This document shows, piece by piece, positions 1 to 9,186 of a stretch of 64,000 nucleotides of DNA; within the stretch, counting starts at the first letter, position 1, and every line of letters starts with the position of its first letter. Below the pieces are notes generated by a model that did not search any database, was not told where the DNA came from, and was given only the letters and a program-made list of their open reading frames with translations. The translations under genes were made by a program, and so were the position numbers. The stretch spans positions 5,505,730-5,569,729 of the forward strand of contig CP092877.1 in the NCBI GenBank assembly GCA_030710605.1, given 5' to 3'. Source of the stretch: Cordylochernes scorpioides (Eukaryota > Arthropoda > Arachnida > Pseudoscorpiones > Chernetidae).

Positions 1-1390
1 AAATGATATGGAAACGGTTAGTTACTAGCTAGGCAGAGTTTTATAGCATCAAAATCACAGTACTAACCTTCGTTAGAAATAATATAAAATAACTTGAATC
101 TTATTCTTAAATGGCTCTGAATTATAACATTTTCTTTAATTTTACTCGTATATTCATTTCCGGGCATATCCTGTTGAAGTTTCTATATCAACGTTAATAC
201 TATTTTTATAAATTTAAAAGCCTATTAATAAATATTCAGGCTGACTATCAATGTAAAAAAGAGGATCCCTAACGTAATAGGATGTGCTGTGAACCGATGT
301 ATGTGAGGGGATGCTGGAGACAGCGGTCGGCCTAACAGGATAATTGCCCGTGTTTGCGCGATCAATTAAAGGTAATTAAATTGAGTTTGCCGCGCCGCAT
401 TAACCAAAACTCACCGAATACTTTTTAACTCCATTGTTTGAAGTCACTTTATTCGGTTTTACTGAGAGAATTGTGTTATATACAAGTATTAGTACTTGTC
501 TTTGGTAATAAAATCCTCTCTATGATAATATATTGAACATCGTCTCTATAAATACACTAATTTATCATCAGCTTATTTATATTATTTTTTATTCCAACAT
601 AAAAACCAAAATGTAAGTTATATATATTTGTTATGCTAATAAGTAATATTTATAAACCATAAATCAAACTTTATAATCTAAATAAATCACAGTTTTTCAG
701 GTATGTTAATTATGCAAAATGGATTGATCAGCAAATATAGTTTCTTTTCTGAATTTTAATCAAGACGACAATTTGAAGTTTTTTGTTAAATGTCTGCGCT
801 CAGAGTTTTTAGTAAATGAGAAGCCTAAATGTATAAATACGTTCCAAATCCTTTTAACCACTTTAGGTCAAAATATACAAATTCGACGAATATCAATTTG
901 CACAATTAAATTTTCGCTAAGTTTCATAATCATCTATACTAAAGGTAATTTAACCAGATTCAAACTTATAAAAGAATGGAGGAATATGAATCCACAGCAG
1001 AGCATATAGCAATATTAAGATATCTTTGGATTCTTTTATATTTGGTAATAGTATTGACGAAAATTTAAGAGATAAATTAGTAATTAGTGTTATAGGTCTG
1101 ATAGATTATTATTGGAGGGAGATGAAGCAAGTCTTGACAAAGTACAAAATATGTATATGAAATCGCTTTAGTATATGAATCTGTAAAGCTATACAACCAG
1201 TTTAACCGCATAAGTTTCTTTTTATTTATGAAAAATTATTTTTAATTTCAAAGAGAAATAATTTAATATTTTTAACTTTTGGATGACGTATGAAAAGGTT
1301 GAATATATGAAGAGTGATGGTCTATATATGAATGGATGACGTATGGAGGGTGAAAATATGAAGAGTAATGGCGAACGGAAAATAAAAGTG
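1..1390. other. AT-rich DNA without recognisable gene
   Basis: No coding pattern, terminal repeat or RNA gene was recognised. The short open frames here (for example around 773-1009) have no family resemblance and the composition expected by chance in AT-rich DNA. A slightly more GC-rich patch lies near 260-400, with no identifiable motif. Confidence 0.5.
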
Positions 1391-1462
1391 TCCAGGAGCG
1401 GGAATCGAACCCACAACCTTCTGCTTACCGGGCAGGTGCCATGTCCACTAGGCTATCCTGGA
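1391..1462 (-). tRNA. tRNA-like gene, anticodon reads GGT (probable pseudogene or tRNA-derived repeat)
   Basis: The minus strand folds as a 72-nt cloverleaf. The acceptor stem TCCAGGA pairs perfectly with TCCTGGA. The D arm is GCC/GGC. The T arm is GTGGG/CCCGC around the consensus loop TTCGATT. The anticodon stem CCTGC/GCAGA has one mismatch and closes the loop CCGGTAA. Read in the standard register the anticodon is GGT (threonine), but base 33 is C instead of the near-invariant U, and eukaryotes normally use AGT rather than GGT for threonine. No intron and no encoded CCA are seen. A box A/box B-like promoter is implied by the D and T arms. The fold is convincing; function as a decoding tRNA is doubtful, and a tRNA pseudogene or SINE head is the alternative. 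Confidence 0.7.
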
Positions 1463-1756
1463 CGATATTTCTCCGTTCGTAACTAATATTTAAACTGACT
1501 AATAATACTTATAAATGACTGCGGCGTATAAAGGTTATTAGACAAAATAGAAATGAAGGTGTCCATCATATTAAAAATAGGTCTAAGGTTTAAGTTTATT
1601 GTTCCTATTGTGGCAGAAGTTACCATTTTTAAATGTTTGTTACTTGAAAAACTCAAATTGCCATAATTGCGGAAAATTTGGCCGCACATAAAGCCAATAT
1701 AGAAAATTAATTTAAAATATATTCTTCATTATATACAAATTCAACCTATGTAGATA

Positions 1757-3014
1757 CAGAGGGTGTTCACACTCATAGGAAACGAGCGCCCGGTGTAAAA
1801 AAGGAACTATTACTTTCTTTTAAAAAATCAACAACGTGGAATTCGAAAAGGCTTAAGCCTTTTTTTTAAATGTCCTTCAAATACAATAATTTCATAAGAG
1901 GTTATATTTTAGGACTTTCCAGAGCTAATCTTACCTATTTGGACATAATTTAAATATGCAAACAAGATTATATCAACATTTCTAAAAATGGTATTTATAA
2001 TATTATTTACGACAAAATTATCAAGTTTTTATTCAAAGCACCTACGGAGAAATGGACAAAAGATTATCACCCTATATCTGTGAGAACTCCTGCAACTGTC
2101 AAAAAAGTGAAAACATATATTACAAAAGAAAATCCTATACCACAAAGAGATTTAGCCAAATTAATAGGAACATCAGTGTCAACAATAAATAAAGATTTGG
2201 GCTTAAAAGCTACAAAAAAACATGCGGTTCACAAATTGTTTCAGAGCCATATTCGTCAGCGACACACTATCAGTAGATATTTTTATGAAAATTTCTTGGC
2301 TGCTGATAGATGGAAATTTATTGTTACATATGACAAAGCATGGGTAGATTTAACCGATTGCGACAGAAGAAGAGCTATATACTATCAAAAAAGGGTGGAA
2401 AAACTAGGCCAATTTGGTTGAAGGAATGTGCCGAAAGTTACCCCAAAGGATTTATGGTGGCATGCGGTATATCATATGAAGGAAAATTAAAAATAAGAAA
2501 AGTTGAAAGAAATGCCAAAATAAACTCGGAGTACTATCAAAACAACATTTTAGAACCTATATTTTAAAATGATATTCCCTCTATCTATGGAGAACAGAGC
2601 AACAAAGTCTGGTTTCACCATGATAACGCCACAGGTCATACCTCATCTTCAACCCAAGATTATTTGGAAGATCTAGGGCAAAGAACAGGAATCAACACTA
2701 TTCCAAAGAACAGAACCCCTGTAAAATCTCCTGATTTAGCCCCGATGGATTTTTGCATTTTTGGATGCCTTAAAAGAGCACTTGGAAAGAGACACCCTAG
2801 GACAATCGAAGGTCTCTGAAAAGTGGTATAGGAAGAATGGATTCTTTTGAGTATGACCATGATCAGAAAGTGTCTGCTATCGTGGAAAATCAGGTGCCGT
2901 TCTGTAAATAAACAAAAAGGCTTTCAAATAGAACATTTGAAAAATTTCAAATATGGTGTTAATTTTTAATATTTTATAAGAAATCTTGTTTCCTATAAGT
3001 GTGAACACCCTCTG
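1757..3014 (+). mobile_element. mariner-type (Tc1/mariner) DNA transposon, copy 1
   Basis: The element is bounded by inverted repeats of about 28 bp. The left end begins CAGAGGGTGTTCACACT, and the right end is its complement with few mismatches. Each end is flanked by TA (1755-1756 and 3015-3016), the target duplication of this superfamily. Length is 1258 bp, normal for a mariner. The interior encodes a broken transposase on the same strand. The first ten terminal bases match those of the element at 36958-38255, so both belong to one family. Confidence 0.88.
2080..2850 (+). pseudogene. mariner-type transposase, degenerate
   Basis: The transposase would cut and paste the surrounding element. 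The N-terminal part (2080-2421) has a helix-turn-helix region (RTPATVKKVKTYI, then SVSTINKDLGLK) and the first catalytic Asp in TYDKAW. A frameshift near 2390-2410 moves the frame to 2340-2567, which carries KGFMVACGISYEGK. A TAA at 2565-2567 interrupts this, and the same frame continues with WFHHDNATGHT (second Asp) and KSPDLAPMDF (third Asp). By count 36 residues separate the last two catalytic Asp, between classic DD34D mariners and DD37D maT elements. More stops follow near 2818. The sequence upstream of 2080 is too decayed to place a start. The element is dead, but its family is clear. Confidence 0.85.
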
Positions 3015-3540
3015 TATAGCGCAGCGTGGTGAATTAAATAAATGTAAAAATTGCATATACTTCAAGCCAAAACAAATAGAAAGCAATGTATGTAATTAAA
3101 TTTAATAAACAAATGTGTAAGTTTAAAGTCTAATACAGGCAGTTTGTATTTAAAGCAATAGAGATATATTTAAGAAATAGTGCACAATAAAATTAACTCC
3201 CGCTAATTTAAATCTTAGATCATCCTCGAATGTGTGTGTGATAAAATAAATGTCGTAGGAAAAATAAATGTATTTGTAAGGTAAGCTAATAAGAAACTAC
3301 CTTCAATAATCATAAAAGCTAATAGGCCGATATTATTTGACACAGGTTGAATTGAATGTTTTCACACAAAATTATAAAAAGGATTTGGACAATTTCTATT
3401 AATGAATTATCCTATTCTTAACTTTTAAATAAATATTCAAATATTTTCAACACTTCAGACATTGGGGAGGTGAAAATTCACCAAGCCCAACTGGTTCTTT
3501 AAAATAATGCTAATACTGAATTCTTTGAATCGAGAAACGT
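3015..3540. other. AT-rich spacer
   Basis: Nothing coding or repetitive was recognised between the mariner element and the Ty3 remnant downstream. Confidence 0.4.
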
Positions 3541-3544
3541 TCCA

Positions 3545-4760
3545 TACGTTATAAGAAATTTAATAGAAAAGGAATTGTATAAGTTAGAAAGCCAAGCTGT
3601 GGTAACTAAAGCAAAAATAAGTAAATGGGCAACACCAATTCTTCCAATTATTAAAAGTGGCGAATTCCGCATTTTCGGCGACTTTAAAATAACTAGAACC
3701 TGTATTGAAGGTGGACCAAAACCTTACCGAAAAAAAGAAGATATATTTTTCATCCTCTTGGTAAAGGAATGTATTTTGGTCAAATATATTTGTACCAGGA
3801 ATACTTGCACTTAGAACTAGATGAAGCATCAAGGGAAATATTTGTAATCAATACACTTAAAGGCCTCTATAGATTCAATAGGCTAGCCTTTGGCATAGCT
3901 TCAACCCCAGCCAGTTGGCAAAAAGATTATGGAACCGATTTTAGAAGGGATACCAAGTACATTCTTGAGAATTTATTGGGTCTCGGTAAGTATACCTCAG
4001 GAGCATATTTTGGGGATTTCAACATTTTCTTATTTGCCTCCATGGCTGCTCCATACTCTACTATCTTTTAACTGTATATTATTGAAGCATTTCTTTAATA
4101 TTTCTTCATTTTTTTCAGGGCGATATATCAATCAGAGGTGGGAGAAATGATCATTTGAAAGGTTTAGAGTTTATTTTAAATATATCAAAATAATTTGGGG
4201 GGCCTAAAGGGTAATAAAAATAATTCAATTTATTTCAAGAGTGTGTGGAATATTGCGATGATGTAATTTATAGAAATGAATTGTTTAATGCAGTTGATAA
4301 GATTAGAGCAATTATGGATGCTGCTGAACTTTGAATATAAGGTAGTTTGGGGCATTTTATTAGTTTGGTTAACTATTGTCATAAATTCATTCCAAACGCT
4401 GCAGCAGCTTCGTCACCTCTATATAATCTTCTCAAAAAGGAACAAAGTGTATTTGATTCAATAGTTGTCGAAAATAATTTAGACAAATTAAGGAAATTAT
4501 CTTTTCGGATTAAATTCTAATAGCTTACGATCCGAAATTGCCAATTCGTTTGTATTGCGATTCAAGCAGCTATGGAATTGTTGCTGTGTTATCACACATT
4601 GAAATCAAGGGAAATGACAACCAAATTATTTCATCTCGCAGACTTTATCGCAAGCTGAAAAGAAATATTCGCAAATTGACAAGGAATGTTTAAGTATAAT
4701 TCGGGAACTAATGAAAATAAATATTATTCATTCGGAAGGCAATTTACATTAAAAACATAT
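3545..4760 (+). pseudogene. Ty3-type pol remnant (RT to RNase H)
   Basis: Pieces of one reverse transcriptase appear in order but in shifting frames. 3590-3700 reads WATPILPIIKSGEFRIFGDF (palm entry). 3769-3950 carries LHLELDEASREIF and YRFNRLAFGIASTPASWQ, the block just before the catalytic YxDD of a K02A2.6-like Ty3 RT. 4200-4480 resembles the thumb region. 4515-4600 has DPKLPIRLYCDSSSYGI, the RNase H entry with its Asp. The YxDD segment itself is lost, and many stops and frame changes are present. No LTRs were found, so this is an old fragment. It lies directly upstream of a LINE fragment. Confidence 0.75.
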
Positions 4761-4764
4761 AATA

Positions 4765-5031
4765 AGCTTTGGAACCATATACTTTAAGTCCTCAGGGATC
4801 TGTGCTCAGTCTCCTCTACTCTTCCTGCTATATTTTAACGAAATCCATCTTTACCTCACTGAATACACAAAATTCGCCTGTTATGCAGATGATGTAGCCA
4901 TGTGACACACAAGCAGAATTATAGAAAAATCAGAAAATATACTGAAGACATCAAGGAGAGGACTGTAAAAGTGGGCAATGGAACTTGAAAATGATCATAA
5001 ACCCAATAAGAAAAAAACAGATAATACATAT
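4765..5031 (+). pseudogene. non-LTR (LINE) reverse transcriptase fragment, 5' piece
   Basis: One frame reads PQGSVLSPLLFLLYFNEIH, and farther on FACYADDVAM with the YADD catalytic box, both hallmarks of non-LTR RT. A stop follows closely. The fragment is cut at 5031 by the 5' LTR of the Ty3 element. Its continuation, an RNase H-like piece, resumes on the far side at 10822. Confidence 0.75.
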
Positions 5032-5404
5032 TGTCATAACCAAAAATGTACATAGCTTGTAACTGTAAATAATACATCGGCAGCTTGGCGAATGTTATGT
5101 ACCTAAGCCCCGATAGGTGGCGCGCGCTGTCAGCTCGGCAAGTGTAATGTACCTAAGCTCCGATAGATGGCGGGCGCGCTAGACGGGAAGTTTGTAAACA
5201 ATAGTCGCCATCTTGAGGGGTGGAGCCGATCGCCAGCCGTTTGGGTCTCTGACATTACTTCCTTAATTTACCATTATTTTTATCCATTTAACTTAGTTTA
5301 CCTCTATTTCTTTTTATCCCTCAAACTTATAAACTATTTAAAGTCATCTAATAAATTATTATTTTATTCTACCCAAACGACTCGTCACCTTCATTACTGT
5401 GACA
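5032..5404 (+). repeat. 5' LTR of the Ty3 element
   Basis: 373 bp, TG...CA ended. The U3 part contains an internal imperfect duplication of about 53 bp: GTACCTAAGCCCCGATAG near 5100 and GTACCTAAGCTCCGATAG near 5150. The AT-rich 3' half contains AATAAATTATT, which could serve as a polyadenylation signal. It differs from the 3' LTR by four substitutions, one 3-nt and one 1-nt indel. Confidence 0.95.
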
Positions 5405-6070
5405 TCTGGTGGAGACAAGCTGGATCATCCCTTCGCTGCCCAAGCTACAAGAAGAAGTCGTAGAATCCAAGGATTAAACCCGTTGGAATATTCTAAGATG
5501 CAACACGAAGAAAGAGAGACCCCACAGGGTGAGTACCACTTCAAACATATTAGAAACCCTTCTATATTTTCGGGGGAACCGGGCCAAAGCCCGGAGAAAT
5601 GGTTGAAAGAGTACCATCGTGTAGCTCGCTACAACTGCTGGGACAGTTCCATGTGCCTAGCAAATGTTTTCTTCTTCCTCTCAGGAACGGCCCAAAGTCT
5701 GGTTCGAGAATGTTGAGGAACAAATAACCTCATGGGAACTTTTTGAGACAATGTTGTCTCAGGTCTTTGGGCATTACGCAAGCGAAAAAGACCAGCTTTT
5801 AGAAAAACTAAAAGCCAGGGTCCAAGGAAAGGGAGAGTCTAGTGAGGCGTATATTCAAGACGTCCTCTATTTATGTCGGCAAATTAACCCCAACATGAAT
5901 GAAAATGAAAAAGTTGCTCATTTAGTCAAGGGGGTCTCTGAGGAAATTTACAGGGCAATTGTAACCTTTGAAATTGCCACCACCGAGGAGTTTATAAGGT
6001 GGTGTCGAAAAATCGAACTATCTCAAAAGAAGCGTGTGAATACGCAAAAAGAGAGATTAAGAGGAACGTG
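5405..6070 (+). pseudogene. gag, N-terminal part (capsid region), frameshifted
   Basis: Gag forms the virus-like particle that packages the element RNA. The frame is open from the LTR edge (about 5399, no ATG there). The first ATG in frame is in MQHEERETPQGEY near 5500. The capsid-like part holds FSGEPGQSPEKWLKEY, then a frame change near 5690-5700 at a short C run (one-base difference). The frame 5664-6074 continues with WFENVEEQITSWELFE and EEFIRWCRKIE, a typical Ty3 retrotransposon capsid pattern. It ends at the intron-like insertion starting at 6071. Whether the frameshift is biological or an assembly error cannot be told from the sequence. Confidence 0.85.
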
Positions 6071-6290
6071 GTAAGTTTCTTTAAGTGGTATACGAGCTTT
6101 CGGACGTCAGCCGTCCTTCATCAGGTATTGACATGAATGAGAAGGAGATGCTATATTTATAAACGACAGTTTAGCATAAAAAATATTAAACAAAAAATAA
6201 AAGATTAAAAAGATTTGAGATTTGCATGCCAGTAATAAAAAATATTTAAAAGTGTACAATATATAGATTTAAGAAAATCTGCATACCTAG
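6071..6290. other. 220-bp intron-like insertion in gag
   Basis: This AT-rich block is unlike the flanking coding sequence. It starts with the consensus donor GTAAGT at 6071 and ends with CCTAG at 6290. Removing it joins the two gag frames in phase: two bases of a codon lie on the left and one on the right, followed directly by the ATG codon at 6292. Inside, on the minus strand at 6098-6124, is a hammerhead-like core of the kind found in Penelope-like elements. No clear target duplication was seen. It may be a spliceable transposon-derived intron or simply an insertion that resembles one. Confidence 0.7.
6098..6124 (-). ncRNA. hammerhead-ribozyme-like core (antisense to gag)
   Basis: The minus strand reads CUGAUGA, one extra A, stem II GGACG/CGUCC with a 5-nt loop, then GAAA. 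These are the two conserved core boxes of a hammerhead with a perfect 5-bp stem II. The extra A between CUGAUGA and the stem departs from the canonical core, and stems I and III could not be closed convincingly by hand. Penelope-like elements are known to carry such motifs in their terminal repeats. Confidence 0.55.
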
Positions 6291-6291
6291 G

Positions 6292-6924
6292 ATGAAGGGA
6301 AAAAGGCGGATAGTTTTTGACAGACTGCCGAATGCTGCCGCCATCAACCCAGCAGAATCGGAATCTATGGAGGACCTCATTAGACGTATCGTCCGAGAAG
6401 AAATCCACCATGCATTGAATCTCGAGCCAGCCACTCTCAAACCATCTTCCCTGGATCTAATTATTCGAGAGGAAGTTGAAAGGAACCTGTCTGCAATTTC
6501 GCAGCCCGTTCAAAGGCCAATGCCACGACAGCAGTACTCTAACCGACCCCAAATATTCAAACAGACGCCACGACAGCAGTTCCTGAACCAAAGAACACCG
6601 GCACCCAACCAGACACCACCACAGAGAAGAACTGATGAATGGAGGACACATGAAAACGTTCCAATATGTTTTCATTGCGGTCGCCCGGGACATGTAGCCC
6701 GATATTGCCGAGACAGAAGGCGTGTTTTCGAGGAAGCCAGGGTAAGAAGGCCGGCCTACTCCAATAATTACAACACCTGGTTCAACCAAAATGCCGAAGA
6801 AGTTGAGTTTGTAGATCGCCGCTTTCGAAACCCGTCGCCCTATCCTGGCCGTGGAAGATCCCCTCAAGACGAAACGCAACGCCGATCCAGTCAATCTCCT
6901 CGCCGCCTAAGCCAGGGAAACTAA
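6292..6924 (+). CDS. gag, C-terminal part with zinc knuckle (nucleocapsid)
   Basis: A 210-codon open frame. The first third is acidic and helical (ESESMEDLIRRIVREEI). The middle is rich in Gln, Pro and Arg (PRQQYSNRPQIF), expected for an RNA-binding nucleocapsid. A single CCHC zinc knuckle, CFHCGRPGHVARYC, lies at residues 126-139 (nt 6667-6708) with the spacing C-X2-C-X4-H-X4-C. The Arg/Ser-rich tail ends at TAA 6922-6924. The ATG at 6292 directly follows the intron-like insertion and is probably not the real start of Gag; the upstream part lies before 6071. Confidence 0.9.
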   Translation: MKGKRRIVFDRLPNAAAINPAESESMEDLIRRIVREEIHHALNLEPATLKPSSLDLIIREEVERNLSAISQPVQRPMPRQQYSNRPQIFKQTPRQQFLNQRTPAPNQTPPQRRTDEWRTHENVPICFHCGRPGHVARYCRDRRRVFEEARVRRPAYSNNYNTWFNQNAEEVEFVDRRFRNPSPYPGRGRSPQDETQRRSSQSPRRLSQGN

Positions 6925-6995
6925 GGAGAGCGAACGAGACTGGAGGTAAGGCCGCTGACGAAAGTAGAAATCCTCCCCCTATTATAACTGCGAAC

Positions 6996-7514
6996 ATGAA
7001 ACGGAACTACGTTGTTATCACCATAAATGGACAGAATGTTGAGGCCTTAGTCGATTCTGGAGCCGATTATTCCGTAATCTCGGAAAGTTTTCGCCAATAT
7101 TTGAAAATTCCGTTCTTTGCAGAAAAAGGGCCTGTACTGAGAGTCGCCAATAGGAAGCATATCGAAACTCTAGGGCGCTGCAACTTAAAAGTGTCGATTG
7201 AAGAACTTGAGATTTATTTTACTTTTGTTGTCTTCTCTGTATGTAGCCATCACATAATCCTTGGTCTTGATTTCTTTCGAGCCACAAGTGCAGTGATTGA
7301 TTGTGGAAGAGGTGAAATACATTTGAAGGAAAGTGTGAACGACGGCCTAGAAGAAGATCTGCCTACACATGCGTTAGAAGACTGCTTTATTCCAGCTCGC
7401 TCAATTAAGAAAATCACGGTTATTAACGAAGAGATTCGAGGTGGAAAAGATCTAATGATAGAAGGCAGCAAAGATCTCATCTTAAAAAAGAATTGGTCAT
7501 ACCATCATCCATAA
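6996..7514 (+). CDS. pol: aspartic protease and linker
   Basis: The retropepsin cleaves the Gag-Pol polyprotein. The frame opens with MKRNYVVITINGQ, and the active-site motif VDSGADYSVISESF follows at about residues 19-32. The second half has HHIILGLDFF, the conserved ILG(L)DF element near the protease C-terminus. This frame is -1 relative to gag, so pol may be expressed by frameshifting, or the offset may be another indel. It closes at 7512-7514 because of an indel in the A6 run near 7484-7490; the real frame continues from 7493. Confidence 0.9.
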   Translation: MKRNYVVITINGQNVEALVDSGADYSVISESFRQYLKIPFFAEKGPVLRVANRKHIETLGRCNLKVSIEELEIYFTFVVFSVCSHHIILGLDFFRATSAVIDCGRGEIHLKESVNDGLEEDLPTHALEDCFIPARSIKKITVINEEIRGGKDLMIEGSKDLILKKNWSYHHP

Positions 7515-9186
7515 TTAACTTCCATCACGGCAGAGGGGAGATATGGGTAACTAATGGGACTTCTCAGAATCAAATAATCCCAGCTGGTATGCTTGTAGGA
7601 TACTTGAGGAAAATTGGAAGTAGCGGAATCTACAGTGTTGACACAGCTGAAGACGAGAAAACTCAATCAAACATTAAGAGTGAGGATAGACGCCAACAAA
7701 TCTTATCTCTGGTAGACGAGAGATTAGATAAAGAACAAAAGTCAATGATTGCAGAATGTCTAGAAAAGTACTCGGAGGTTTTTGATTTTGAGAGAAAATC
7801 ATTCAGTACAACCTCCAATGTGAAACATAAAACGACACCTCAGACAGCCGTCCTATTAAACAACGACCATACCGGGTGTCTCCTTTCGAAAGACGAGCTA
7901 TACAAACTGAAGTCGATAAAATGATAAAGATGGGAATTGTACAACCGTCCGAAAGTCCTTGGTCGTCTCCAGTAGTTTTGGTTAAAAAGAAAGATGGGTC
8001 CTGGAGATTTTGCGTAGACTACCGAAAGCTTAACAAGGTCACCAAAAAGGATGTGTATCTTTTACCTAGAAATGATGATGTTTTGGATTGCTTAACAGGA
8101 GCTAAATTCTTTTCCAGCATGGACCTACGTACAGGATACTGGCAAATAGAAATCGACGAGGAAGATCGGGAGAAGACAGCTTTCATCACCCCTGATGGCT
8201 TATATGAGTTCCGGGTGATGCCCTTCGGTCTATGTAACGCACCGGCAACATTCGAAAGAATGATGGACAAGCTACTAGCAGGATTGAAATGGACAATTTG
8301 TCTTTGTTATTTAGACGATATAATTGTTTATGCTACATCCTTTAAAGAACATATTGAACGCTTAGGGAAAGTTCTCAGATACATCCAGCAAGCAGGCTTG
8401 TGTATTAATCATGAGAAGTGCCGTTTTGGGTCAAGAGAAATCAAAGTGTTAGGGCATCTGGTTACAGAAAGCGGCATTCGCCCTGATCCCGACAAAATTG
8501 AAGCAATTACAAATTTCCCGACTCCAAAAACAGCAACTGAAGTAAGAAGCTTCATGGGATTGTGTTCATATTACAGGCGATTTGTGAAAGATTTTGCAAA
8601 TAAAGCAAAGCCGTTACACGACCTCCTGAGGAATAACGTGAAGTTCTTTTGGTCTAACGAACAAGAACAATCTTTCCAAATATTAAAATCAGCCCTAACT
8701 ACCGATCCTGTGCTTGGCCATTTTAGAGAAGATGCTGAGACACTTGTACATACCGACGCGAGTGGATATGGCGTCGGAGCAGTGTTGACCCAACTGGTAG
8801 AAGGAAAAGAAAAGCCTATCGCCTATGCATCAAGAACCCTTAACGCCGCAGAAAGAAATTATTCCACGACGGAGAGGGAATGCCTGGCTGTAGTTTGGGC
8901 CATTTACAAGTTCAGACCATATTTGTTTGGAAAACACTTCACCGTCGTCTCCGACCATCATTCCCTGTGTTGGCTAGCTAATGTAAAGGATCCATCGGGA
9001 AGGCTAGCCAGATGGGCATTGCGACTTCAAGAGTTCGACATATCTATTGTGTATAAGAATGGTAAAAGACACCAAGATGCGGATTGCCTCTCAAGAAGTC
9101 CTCTCCCCCAAATCAACGAAGACAACATACCAGAATTGTCTTCAATTACCGACATAAGAAAAGCGATGTCCAGACCAAAAAAATAA
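7493..9186 (+). CDS. pol: reverse transcriptase and RNase H (one internal frameshift)
   Basis: The enzyme copies element RNA into DNA and degrades the RNA strand. 7493-7830 is the linker before RT. A one-base frame change near 7825-7835 leads into the long frame that runs to 9186. In order: VDKMIKMGIVQPSESPWSSP (RT entry), WRFCVDYRKLN, MDLRTGYWQIEID, FRVMPFGLCNAPATFE, the catalytic YLDD at 8308-8319, and GHLVTESGIRPDP (thumb). RNase H has HTDASGYGVGAVL (Asp), TERECLAVVWA (Glu) and VVSDHHSL (Asp). The segment 7876-9186 is uninterrupted and all active-site residues are present. The frame stops at the A7 run near 9176-9182, where integrase continues one frame over. Confidence 0.95.
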
